Origin: Rhabdornis inornatus | Lineage: Eukaryota > Chordata > Aves > Passeriformes > Rhabdornithidae | Assembly (NCBI GenBank): GCA_013397075.1 | Contig: VWZS01003954.1 | Location: 620,001 to 684,000 of the forward strand | Direction of reading: 5' to 3' | DNA: 64,000 bases | Shown here: positions 36,801 through 45,806 of the stretch, piece by piece | Position numbering within the stretch: position 1 is the stretch's first letter | How the letters are laid out: each line of letters begins with the position of its first letter | The notes under the pieces: model-generated | What the model was told of the DNA's origin: nothing | The model's input: only the letters and a program-made list of their open reading frames with translations | The model's database searches: none | Position numbers and translations under genes: made by a program

Positions 36801-39800
36801 CCCACTGCCTTAAAGAAAGCTATATTAAAATATCAGACAACTTCTGAAGAAAAGCAAACACAAAGAAGGTAACAGTAGGTTATTTACCTAACAATAAAAG
36901 AGTGTCTGTGTATGTACGTACATGTAACTTTCTCCAGCTAACAGATTTTTAATATACTGTAAATGAGTGAAGTCTAGAACACACAACTTCAAAGAGGACA
37001 ACTGACATACTTGAAAAGATGGACTAAACCAGGAAATATCTTATACAACCAACCAATATTGCTATTGCTTGAGTTTTGGAGATGTTTCTAATTCTACTCC
37101 TTTCTCTCTTCCCAGCCTATACCTCTTTCAATGTTTGCAGCCTACATCCCTTGCCAAGAAGTTAAAAAATCAGACTCAAGTTCTGGTTGAAATTATGTGA
37201 TTTTCTATTTATGCATATATGTTGAAATTTAAGAAACAGTTTTAACTTTGAAAATTTAAATAAAGTTACAGATTTATCAAGATATTTTCTATGTAGCCAG
37301 ATTACTATTTAAACATCTGCTTTAGCAAGACTTTCTATGTGCAGCACTTTTATACTGATATATCCTGGTTAAAAAATTTACAGTTACAGATATTAATTTA
37401 TAAATAGATAAAATAGATATAAAGATATAAATTTACAGATAAAATTTACAGTTATACATCTAAGGTGCCTGGTTGTTGTGTAAGACTACCTCTCTGTCTA
37501 GTGAAAGGATGCAGAGTGTCCAAATGCTACACTCTGGTTGGTGTGGAAATTTTCATTTCCTCTATTCTTTCCTTAGTAAGAGATAAGAATAAGCTTATTT
37601 ATACTATCGATATCAAATACACAGCAGTTCTTGGCAAAATATGAAATTACATTTGGGAGAAAAATTCAAATGCAAAAATACAGCAGTACTGTAGTAAAAT
37701 TCTATATATTTCATCTATGAAAAGCCTTAGTAACATTAAGCTTGGCAGAGTTCTGGCTTTTAAACAATTGTAAACGAAAGTCATTAAAATAACTAGGAAA
37801 ATATCTAAAAGAAACAGAAAAAAAATCATAAAATTCAACTAACCATTCTCAATGACTATTTTTAAAAGCCTGTATTGTCCATTTCTGGCTCCAACAAAGA
37901 TGTCTTTAACACTTCCACTAGCTGAAAAAGAGAAAATAAAAATAATCAAATTAACACATTTCACTTCCCAAGGACAAAGAATATTCATGAAGGTAAGAAC
38001 AACACTGGAAAAATGTACAACTGGCCCTTTGCTACAAAGTTGGAAAGAAAAACTAACCCAGGAGTGATGCTGCTGCTATGCTGCACACTGTTCCAACCAT
38101 CAGCATGCCACACAAAGATGAAAGGCAACATTACAAAACAGCCCTGCTTTCTAGCATACCAAATTATTTTCAACATTGTGAAAATTAAAGGTGACATCAT
38201 ATCATCAATCTCATGTTTCAGAGTTAACACAGCAACACAATAAAAATATGACGCATCTCAAATTACAACAGCTTCACGAAGTCTGCAGGCTTAGTACAAA
38301 CTTTCAGACAGAAACTTTACGCCTGCCAGGAAAATGTTAGAGCTTGTCTGGCAAAAGTGATGGTCTTTCCAGAGAACACCTCTCTGCAGAGTACCAGTGA
38401 AAGCTGCCACTCATTGTTCATCTTTCATACTGCCTTATCTCCTTCTATGGTCAATGACATTGTTCAAGCCCTAGCCTATTGTAACAGGACAGCTTTATAG
38501 CAAATTTACGAAGTAATTAAAATATTTTTACATGTTTGCAAGTCACATTGATGCTATACTACCAACACGACAGATTCACTTCCCTAAACACACTGAAAAA
38601 CTGTACCTGACTTGCATGAAAGCCATTCTTATCTCAACTGCCCTGCTAAATAATCTGAGTGCAAATCAGTTTAATTTTACCAGAGACAGAGGGTTGTAAG
38701 GATTTATCGAAAAACATTTATTGCAAGCTGGTCCTTTAAGTAATCCCATAGGATAGAACATAGCACCAGCAAAACAAACATCAAACCAGGAAACAAATAA
38801 ATTGGATTATTTATAGTCAGGTTGAAGCCAAACGAATAGATGGTATCCAGCAACACTAGTGCCCTTACTTAAAACATTTTACATTTATGTTTATCCAAGT
38901 GGTGCCAGGCCCATCCTGAGAGTCCAAAATGGCATGTTAAAAGAATATATTAAACAAACTGAACTGTGTTGGTTGGTTGAGTTGAGTTGGTTACCAGTTC
39001 AATCTCAGTTTCCTCTCAGCTGTCATCTTCCCACTAACCAGTGCAGACCCTCACAGTAATTTGCTGCCAGCTTTTCTAATTATCTCTGCTGGTCTTCACT
39101 ATTCCATTGAGCAACCAAACATTGCGCCATTTTCTAGACTTTTTGTTCCCCCAGAATATTCTTTATCCTCTTCTTGCCTATTATCCTTTTGTTCCTTATT
39201 CTTTCATTTCAACACTACACACCAAAACAAGACTGGAATACAGCAGCCTCTACACAAATTCCAGAACTGTGATGGTTTCCTGAAAAAATATTTTGAGACA
39301 CTTGTGAAAAAAGCTCACTATCAAGTATCTATGGGGTTTTTTCATCATGAAGGTTTTAAAATTCTTAACAGTGATATTATTTTCTGTTTAAACTTTCTGC
39401 GTAGCAGAGGGCCACAGAATCAAAATCTGGGCTTATTTCACAAATACTTTAGCAGGGAATATTATTTTAAAATTATTTAGGAGACTGTAGCCCCATTCAA
39501 CTGTATTTCCTCCCAGTTACTGCATTCTGTGACTTCCTACAGTATTTATCTGCACTGGCCTGTTTAAAACGTCCAGTCCTTTTAGCAACCGCCTGATACA
39601 TATCACTGTGCCCATGACTTCATTTCTCTTTCCAGAAAAAAGCAGCACATGCTGCCAAATCTAGTAATTGTTTATGAGTGACAGTAGCCTGTTTGTTGTA
39701 GCTTTTGTTGTAGCTAAAGCCAGCAATGGCACAAGTAGAGCTATTCCTCTTCCAAATTGCAGAGGCTGATGCTTTGCTGCAAACAGGACTCCTGATTAGT

Positions 39801-41534
39801 GCCTGCTGAGGGCAGGTTCCCGAAGGAAAGCTGCCGAGTTCTCTCCAGCTCTCTTCAGAGGACGAACGATTCTCAGACACGAAGCAGAGCAGAAGAGGCT
39901 TAGCCACTCTTTTGCTTACAATAAACAACAGAGTAGTCTTCTGCTCCTCCCTGCCAGCATCGCCAGGAGGACAAGGGATTATGAATTACTAACTAACAGG
40001 TTTCCCCAGACTGGAAAAAACCCCCAAACTATTCCAGGTGCACCTCTAGCCTGATAATAGTTGAAGAACTCAAAACAAGAAGCTGCAAAAAAGATCAAAG
40101 ATCGGCATGCAAAACAAGGAAGAGAAGAGAGGGAAAAGGGCGCAAACCACACGCAGCCAATGGACAAAAAAGGGCATAGAAGAGCAGCTAAGGGCTGCCG
40201 TGGCTGGGACAAAAGTCATCTTCAACAATAAATATCTGAATGCAGGCAAAGTACATGGTACTAGTCACCGAACACGCAGATTGCAGAAATCCAGACAGTA
40301 AAACCCGACCCCTCCATAATCCTGCAATATAATCCCTGTTTAGCATTCTGTGATTCAGGGGAACTCGCTACTACTGCGAAACAATGTGCTGTCTCCTTCT
40401 AATTGCTCCTCTCACCCTCCAAGGCCTGGAAACACGGGGAAAAAAAGGTTCCCACATGCTTTTCCCCTTTGTGGCCTCCAGCGATGGGCTTTATAGTGAC
40501 TCGCCAACGCCAGGGCTCCTGCTGCTCCCCACGGCTCTCTATGCAGGGACCGGCAGCGACCCCCGGCATTTCCCGTGCTGTCCAATCCATCTCGAACTCG
40601 CTACGGCGACCCCGAGCAGGAGACAGCCCCCGGCTCGACGCTCACTCCGCCGCCGCCGGAAAACCTGCACTAGGAGAGCTACCTGAGCCCAGACGGGCCC
40701 TGCCCGGCATTCATGGGGCTCTGCAGTGAACATTTTCCTTGGGTGGGCTCCCTGCCTCTCCGGGGCGGACAGGCGCGGTTCGCTGGGCCAATAAACCCTG
40801 CAGGCTTCGCCTGACTGGGAACGGAGCTATGGGCTCGACCCCGAGGAGCCGTGGCCGCCGGGGACGAAACCAGCAGCAGTTCCCCCGCTCGCTCGACCCC
40901 TCGCCAGCCCGTGGCGCAAAGGACGGGCTCCTCCGGCAACAAACAAAGAGCGCAGTAGTGAGAGAAATCCCGCCGGGAACGGCCCGCTNGGGCCCCGCCG
41001 GCCGGGCCGGGGGCTGCGGCCGCGGCCGCCCCTGCCCCGACACCGCCCTGCCCCGGGCCCGCTCCCCCTGCGCCTCCTCGCGGTGCTTCAAAACCAAGAC
41101 GGGGCGCGGCTCTCCTCTCCTCTCTTCTCCTCTCCTCTCTGTCGCTACCTTCACCTGCTGTCCCAGAGCCTGCAGCGCGATCCGCCGCGGGCATCTCCGC
41201 GCAAAGCTTGCAGCCAATCCTGCCTGGCAGGAAGGGGCATGTGCCCCGCGGCCCGGTTGCTTGTTAACCGAAGTGCTGAAGCATAGCTGAGGCGAATTTA
41301 GTTGATCTGTAGAAGCCCGTGGTGGAGACCCGTCGCTCTGGCTTGGGGCAACACAGAAGGAGCCATCAGGTGTGTGTGACAGCAGGTGGCATGTATACAC
41401 TGNCGCCCGCCTCCAGCCCGGCTGGCACGGCCACAGCGGAGACGGGGCCGGCTGCCATGTGGAGCAGTGGGCACCGCGGAGCGGACGTGTGGAGGAGCCC
41501 CGCGAATACCTTGGATGCCGGTCTGGTGGGACAT
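24646..41534 (-). CDS. TWF1: TWF1, twinfilin-1 (complete, 9 coding exons)
   Basis: Twinfilin binds ADP-actin monomers, caps barbed ends and interacts with capping protein in the cytoplasm. Minus-strand coding exons are 41534-41510, 37921-37844, 35233-35055, 33846-33751, 32551-32447, 28024-27899, 27701-27551, 26484-26363 and 24816-24646. They sum to 1053 nt, giving exactly 350 residues, the length of human TWF1. The start MSHQTGIQ matches human. Two ADF-homology domains span about 4-140 (SFVLPLLEDKQPCYIL, QGYEWIFIAWSPDH) and about 176-314 ([34 protein letters not shown]). The tail KRGIRRLIRGP is the conserved basic C-terminus, known in the family for capping-protein and phosphoinositide binding. 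Intron 6 (27898-27702) is GC-AG; the others are GT-AG. Exon 1 lies on a small contig between single-N gaps. Confidence 0.96.
26363..26484 (-). CDS. TWF1: TWF1 coding exon 8 (ADF-H domain 2)
   Basis: The acceptor is TTTCCTGCAG and the donor AGGAAG/GTAAGT. It encodes [20 protein letters not shown] and then LLEIVETQLWMQIVRK, nearly identical to human. Confidence 0.95.
27035..27296 (+). mobile_element. Solo LTR (ERV) in TWF1 intron 7
   Basis: A 262-bp segment starts TGTTAG and ends CTTACA (near-matching inverted ends). It carries, in order, an inverted CCAAT box (ATTGGCT), a TATA-like TATATAATA and AATAAA at 27237-27242. The flanks GGCAA (27030-27034) and AGCAA (27297-27301) could be a slightly decayed 5-bp target-site duplication. 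There is no internal retroviral sequence next to it, so it is a solo LTR. The 100-codon frame starting in it is not a gene. Confidence 0.65.
27551..27701 (-). CDS. TWF1: TWF1 coding exon 7 (ADF-H domain 2)
   Basis: The acceptor is TTGTTTACAG and the donor ATTCATAA/GTATGAG. It encodes QIDMKNETIILANTLDTELK and then [18 protein letters not shown], the first half of the second ADF-H domain. Phase 1 into exon 8 restores Ile. Confidence 0.95.
27899..28024 (-). CDS. TWF1: TWF1 coding exon 6 (uses a GC donor)
   Basis: The acceptor is TTGTGTTCCAG. It encodes VQADVGVDTKHQTLQGVAFP and ends KKLNYVQL. Keeping the family frame into QIDMKNE requires the donor CTG/GCAAGT at 27898, a GC donor. The nearby GT (27894) would shift the frame and create an immediate stop. 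Confidence 0.93.
29690..29916 (+). mobile_element. Old non-LTR retrotransposon fragment (CR1-like)
   Basis: Plus-strand translation gives broken pieces resembling the C-terminal reverse-transcriptase end of CR1-type LINEs: HLEYHMQIW, a segment on AELEKLQRKAK and RLGLISLEEIT. Stops and gaps interrupt it. It runs opposite to the CR1 copy directly to its right. Confidence 0.5.
29917..30590 (-). mobile_element. CR1 LINE 3' fragment in TWF1 intron 5
   Basis: The left end reads GGGGTTGGAAGGGTCC and is followed by the standard complement of CR1 3' sequence, including blocks on CAGCAACCTCTTCCAG and GACCCACTCTAACAGGTCC. Minus-strand translation gives RT-end pieces such as LEHCIQLWGTQHRTDMDLLE. It is 5'-truncated and full of stops. 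Confidence 0.87.
31240..31272 (+). repeat. TCATCAC short tandem repeat
   Basis: Imperfect tandem units of ATCACTC/ATCATTC repeat about four times in TWF1 intron 5. Confidence 0.7.
31978..32190 (-). mobile_element. CR1 LINE fragment in TWF1 intron 5
   Basis: The plus strand contains GACTGAGGTTGGAAGACATC, then AGGGCCACCTAGAGCC and CAACCAGTGCCAGTGCC, in the order expected for the complement of a CR1 3' end. It lies about 260 bp downstream (on the plus strand) of nothing recognised and just left of TWF1 exon 5. The right edge is unclear. Confidence 0.7.
32447..32551 (-). CDS. TWF1: TWF1 coding exon 5
   Basis: A 35-codon exon between acceptor TGCTTTCAG and donor AACGAG/GTACCT. It encodes DDVSLNGYKKYLISQSSPAP and then TAAEEELRQIKINE, the inter-domain linker. 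Confidence 0.95.
33751..33846 (-). CDS. TWF1: TWF1 coding exon 4
   Basis: A 32-codon exon between acceptor TATGCTAG and donor GTACAG/GTATGT. It encodes [20 protein letters not shown] and ends DEVFGTVQ, the actin-binding long helix of ADF-H domain 1. Confidence 0.95.
35055..35233 (-). CDS. TWF1: TWF1 coding exon 3 (ADF-H domain 1 core)
   Basis: The acceptor is TTGGTTTTAG and the donor CTCTCCT/GTAAGT. It encodes the near-invariant KDYDSFVLPLLEDKQPCYIL and NAQGYEWIFIAWSPDH. The short stretch SSRWPVGSW differs from human YSQPSDSW. Confidence 0.95.
37844..37921 (-). CDS. TWF1: TWF1 coding exon 2
   Basis: The acceptor is CTTTTTCAG and the donor GAATG/GTTAGT. It encodes SGSVKDIFVGARNGQYRLLK and ends IVIEN, the first helix and strand of ADF-H domain 1. 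The 78-nt length fits phases 1 and 1. Confidence 0.92.
41141..41402. repeat. 262-bp direct duplication, copy 1 (ends at an N)
   Basis: This segment is repeated base for base at 41577-41838 as far as I can read. Copy 1 ends exactly at the single N at 41403. The sharp gap-bounded edges point to un-merged contig overlap rather than a biological duplication. Confidence 0.9.
41510..41534 (-). CDS. TWF1: TWF1 coding exon 1 (start codon)
   Basis: Only 25 coding nt: MSHQTGIQ plus one base, donor CAAG/GTATTC. It is preceded by a CGG repeat in the 5'UTR. It sits on a 172-bp piece (41404-41575) bounded by single N bases, so its placement relative to the flanks is doubtful although its identity is not. 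Confidence 0.9.
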
Positions 41535-41555
41535 GTCGCACCGCGCCCGGTCACC

Positions 41556-41575
41556 ACCGCCGCCGCCGCCGCCGC
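41556..41575. repeat. CCG/CGG trinucleotide repeat in TWF1 5'UTR
   Basis: About six to seven CCG units lie directly before a single N, immediately upstream of the TWF1 ATG on the minus strand. Such repeats often break short-read assembly, which fits the adjacent gap. Confidence 0.85.
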
Positions 41576-41576
41576 N

Positions 41577-41838
41577 GTCGCTACCTTCACCTGCTGTCCC
41601 AGAGCCTGCAGCGCGATCCGCCGCGGGCATCTCCGCGCAAAGCTTGCAGCCAATCCTGCCTGGCAGGAAGGGGCATGTGCCCCGCGGCCCGGTTGCTTGT
41701 TAACCGAAGTGCTGAAGCATAGCTGAGGCGAATTTAGTTGATCTGTAGAAGCCCGTGGTGGAGACCCGTCGCTCTGGCTTGGGGCAACACAGAAGGAGCC
41801 ATCAGGTGTGTGTGACAGCAGGTGGCATGTATACACTG
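41577..41838. repeat. 262-bp direct duplication, copy 2 (starts at an N)
   Basis: Copy 2 starts exactly after the single N at 41576 and continues into unique sequence after 41838. With copy 1 it brackets the 172-bp piece carrying TWF1 exon 1. Confidence 0.9.
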
Positions 41839-42330
41839 TAAATTTCGGATTAAACAGTCCCTGATAAAGAGCCCACAAGTCAGGGCACAGAGCCCAGACC
41901 CAGGGCTCGCTCAGTTCAGGCACTTGCCTCTGACAAGAAAGGCTTTCTCTGTTAATTTTGCAGTATTTGGTACGTGGTGGCACTGCATCAACAGAAACAG
42001 GGAAGATTTCTTCTCTTTCCGTGCAGATCTCGTGGTTGAACCACTCGTCTGCATCGGCAGGGCATGGATCCAGGTTTAGAAAGGGTGCTTCTGCTTCCCA
42101 GGGCCCTATCCGCGTGGCCAAAGGCTTCTTTATGCCTTTTCAAACTGTGCTGGTACAGTTCCTCTCAGCTTTTTCTTTCAAAGTTTCCAGTGAAGAAGAG
42201 TCCTGCATCATGAATTTAAGCATGCTCTGAAGGTCGATTGGCTTTTGCTAGCTCTTTTTCAGGCTCATCTGTCTATGGGTTGAGAAGCACCATCCTCCTG
42301 ACAACAAAAAGATGGGTACTATAGCTTCTT
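41839..42330 (-). pseudogene. Unidentified decayed reading frame upstream of TWF1
   Basis: On the minus strand an open frame (42121 leftwards) reads RIGPWEAEAPFLNLDPCPAD, then EICTEREEIFPVSVDAVPP. After one in-frame TGA near 42150, the same frame upstream gives IDLQSMLKFMMQDSSSLETL. The composition looks protein-like on both sides of the stop, which suggests a decayed coding fragment. I do not recognise the family. It may equally be chance openness at the edge of a CpG island. Confidence 0.3.
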
Positions 42331-43651
42331 CAAAAATCACTTCATTGTCATATAGTCAGCATTTTTAATCTGTACTGTGGTCTAGATTACGGCTCCACAG
42401 ATAAAATGTGGATGCAGTAGGCATCGATGCTGGTGATTCCTTCAGTTTCCTGGGAGTTAGCAGGTTTTATGGGGTGCTATTCAGCTAGAGATCTCAAGAA
42501 GTACTATAAGAGGACATATCAAATATCCAACCCAATGGACCAGGCAGGAATTGAAGAGTAAGGCGAGCGCATGGTAATTCTTCCTTCCCTGGTTCACCTT
42601 CCCAGCCTCTAGCATGCTGCAGCTCAGGAATTTCTGAAGTCAGCTGTGTTGATAAATGTAAGTGCTTGTGCTTTGTCAGATCCCCAGTTTAAAGAACATG
42701 TGGGATTTAGTGTCCTATTTGGGAAATGTGAAACAGCACTGTAACTGTTATGTGAACTGTGCTATGTAATGCTAGTCCAGCAAATAAAAAGTCACTGTGG
42801 AGACACGTCATCAGTTAATGAGCTGGCAATAACAGCAGCTGGGCAAACAGAAAGCCCGCAGTTTTTCTTTCTTCTAGCAAAGAGGCTGAAAAAAAACAGG
42901 AAATAAGAGACAGGTAGAGCCTACCAGGTACTCATTAATCAGCTCTTGTTTCTCAATTGTAAGGCTCCAGGAGTTCCCGGAGTATATAAAAATAGGAAGA
43001 AATTCTTGGAGAAGAGCTTTTTCAAGAGGAAAGGAGTACTAGAGACCCATCCAAAGTGGCAACCAAAGATGTGGTTCTATCAACAATTACTTTAAATTAT
43101 TTGAGCCCTTGCCACAAGATGCCACAGGTTCTAAATTCTTAGGTTTTCCCTGTTTTGCTGTTAGCGCTTGTAAAGGACAGTCTGAAAATTTATGAGGGAA
43201 AAAGAAGTTTTTCTTGATAGACAGATGTCCTGAAAACACCAATCAGTTCCTTGCTCCAGTTAGTCATGTGTCCCCAGGACCACTACTATTGTCACAACCT
43301 GGTAACAAGGATGTGTGGCTAAGACTGTGGAACTGGTTTTTTCAGTGGAAATTCATGCCTAGACTGGAAATATCAAAATGGTATAACATCTGTCACTATA
43401 TTCAGATCATCATATTTATCTGTCTGAGGTCATATCACTGCAGCTTCCACCAATCTGAGGGCTCTAAAGTGCAGGAATGTGACCTTAACATCAATTTTAT
43501 ATGAAACAAACTGGTACACATTGGCATTTTGTACCACCTTTTTGGCGAAAAGACAAACTGAATGTCAAACGTGTTTTCTTTAAAATATTCTCTCTCAATA
43601 TCACATATATTTTCCTATTACAGTGATTGATATGTGACCAAGAAGAGATAT

Positions 43652-43702
43652 GCATGGAAATTAACACAAGCAATTGCGTTGCATGGAAATTAACACAAGC
43701 AA
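43652..43702 (+). repeat. Short tandem duplication, 29-bp period
   Basis: A 22-bp unit beginning GCATGGAAATTAACACAAGC occurs at 43652 and again at 43681, separated by a 7-bp spacer. Only two copies are present. Confidence 0.85.
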
Positions 43703-44351
43703 GTAGGGATTTTATATCTAATGAAGATTCCTAAAGTTCTGAATGTTAGTGTCCTTCAGATTCTTACTAAAGTGCTTTAAATCATTAAACTCCTATCCAA
43801 ATCATAAAGAGTACCTGGACAAAAATAGGGATGTTTATATTTTAAGTAAGTTTTCTTTTTCTTATTGGTAATATCTTCCTTGTACTTGAACTTTTTTTCT
43901 ACAGCAGATTTTATATCTAATTAAGGCTGTGACTGTTTTCATAGAGACAGCATATTGCAGTTTCCCAAATTATAAATTTCTTTAACTGAATAATAAATGA
44001 CATATTTTAAATGGAAATACTTCTAATAAATTTTGGTGCAGCATTTTCTGTGTGACTTCTGGGTCTTGTTTTCAGTGTCTTTAATGCCTTTTCCTATACA
44101 TTTACTTCTTCACTGACTTAACAATGTTCTATTCAAATACTTATGCTGGTTTATTAAGTATTGTGGTTATAATCTCTGTGGAATCATCAGTTCACTCTGT
44201 TCATAGCTGTGCAATGGTGTGCAATCATTTTCTCCTGTTGTGATGTTGCTAGCATGTCCCAGGTTTGACTATAATTGTCCACCTCACAATGAAAATGCAC
44301 ATACTGTTTTACGTACAGTTTCTATTACTGCATTTTGTACCTATCTTAAGG

Positions 44352-44401
44352 TGCACTTCAGAATGCATTCAAATAACCCCATGGAGACAGAACAGAAAAT
44401 C
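44352..44401 (+). repeat. Inverted repeat, left arm
   Basis: This 50-bp arm matches the reverse complement of 45756-45806 with a single one-base indel. Similarity stops abruptly on both sides. The arms enclose about 1.35 kb. Confidence 0.85.
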
Positions 44402-45445
44402 TGATCTTAATTTTTAAGTGTTAACAATTAAACACATTTCCAACAATGGAAGTGTAAGCACCTGTCTATCCTGATGCTCTTCAAAACTTCAGTTCAGATC
44501 ATGCTTTTCCCCATCAGCATGGTCTTCAAAACTAACCATATTTTAAGGTAATTAAAGTATGAGAGAGTCCATCGGCAAGATGAAATTTCTTCTATATAGA
44601 GTAAAAATACAGTATCAAATTCTCCCTTCAAAAATACGTGAAAACTTAATTTCTTCAACTCTGCTTCTAGTTACCTCTGTTCCAACCCACTCATAGGTAG
44701 CTAGACAAAGAAATTAGAAATCACGTCACTCCTAGAGTCAGATTTGCTTTTAACTTTGAGGATAATGTGAAAGGTGTTCCTAGCAAGTAGACTTTGATTT
44801 TTGAGTGTGCCAAATAAAAAGGTATTCTTCATGATGAACAGAGCTTATGGATAGTCTGCTATTAAGAATTATTGCTCTAAGAACCCATTGCTCTCTTGCC
44901 ATTACAGCAAGTTGTTTTCAGTACAGTGTGGACAGCTCTCAGTTCATGTTTGTCAGTAAACCTTTATAGCAGTAAGAATGTATCTCTTTATCTTTTTATG
45001 CTCTGAGGCATTTCTGTTCATTTCTTGTAAATGAGCAAATAAACCATCTAACTCCCTTCTCTTAATATCCTTAATCTGAGGAACTTTTCTTTCTGGCTCC
45101 CTAAAGAGCTGACACAGTAGGCAATTTCTGTGGGTGGCCAGGAACATGCTAAATAGACAACTCTTTTAAATTGAATTGCAATATAGCAAATAGCCAAGAT
45201 TGGGGTATTGGGGTTTCCCAGCCACTGCCATAAATGAAAACAGATTTGCAGCAATAGGTTTTGCTATCCTAGAAGTCGTAGACAATTTAATCTTGTCACC
45301 TTTTTTTATGCGTTGATAATAAGATGAAAACGTCCTATGAAGTAAACTGAAAAAAAGCACAGTTGGTGAGAGTTCCCATTTTTCTTACCTCTTTATCTTG
45401 TGTTAAGTACTGGCAGACTATTAAAGAGTTGATTTTTTTTTTTTT

Positions 45446-45467
45446 NNNNNNNNNNNNNNNNNNNNNN
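45446..45467. other. Assembly gap (22 N) in poly-T tract
   Basis: A run of 22 N lies between T homopolymers, so the true length of the T tract is unknown. Confidence 0.98.
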
Positions 45468-45755
45468 TTTTTTTTGCTATATATGTGTCCATTTCTAGTC
45501 CTTATGCTGATCTGGTAAATCTGTAGACAGTCACCAGACATGACACATCTGCATTCTCTATGGACAGCATAATGGACAGTATCATGATCAAATTGTTTCC
45601 TGCTCTCAGTGGTTTATAATTATGAAAATTCTCAAATGTTGTTAGTTCTTTCATATACTTTCCCTAGTAGTAGTGATTAACTAACGTGTAAATACCACTA
45701 CAAAATCACTGTGCAAAATGACTTGTGATCCAGTCATCCTTTTTGCCACTCTTCT

Positions 45756-45806
45756 GATTTTCTGTTCTGTCTCCATGGGGTTATTTGAATGCATTTCTGA
45801 AGTGCA
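45756..45806 (-). repeat. Inverted repeat, right arm
   Basis: This is the reverse complement of 44352-44401 with one extra base (AAATGC against AATGC). It shows no terminal CA/TG signature or flanking target duplication that I can see. Confidence 0.85.

Larger units (their letters stand above)
24817..41509 (-). other. TWF1 introns 1-8
   Basis: The introns are 41509-37922, 37843-35234, 35054-33847, 33750-32552, 32446-28025, 27898-27702, 27550-26485 and 26362-24817. Intron 5 holds two CR1 remnants and an older LINE-like stretch, and intron 7 holds a solo LTR. Intron 1 contains two of the N gaps and one copy of the 262-bp duplication. The rest is AT-rich without recognised genes. Confidence 0.8.
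40480..41700. promoter_or_regulatory. TWF1: TWF1 CpG-island promoter
   Basis: This dense CpG-rich region surrounds the TWF1 start codon (41534, minus). It includes a CCG repeat at 41556-41575, which becomes a CGG tract in the 5'UTR, and purine/pyrimidine-biased tracts. The internal order is uncertain because of single-N gaps at 40989, 41403 and 41576. Confidence 0.75.

Noticed and set aside
39061..39480. 139-codon plus-strand open frame within TWF1 intron 1
   Set aside because: It is AT-rich, antisense to an intron and rich in Phe/Leu/Ser/His as expected from random AT-rich sequence. No domain is recognisable.
41366..42121. 251-codon minus-strand frame running through the 262-bp copy and N bases at the TWF1 promoter
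   Set aside because: The frame crosses an assembly gap and duplicated sequence, so its full length is an artefact. Only the part right of 41838 was kept as a possible decayed frame.
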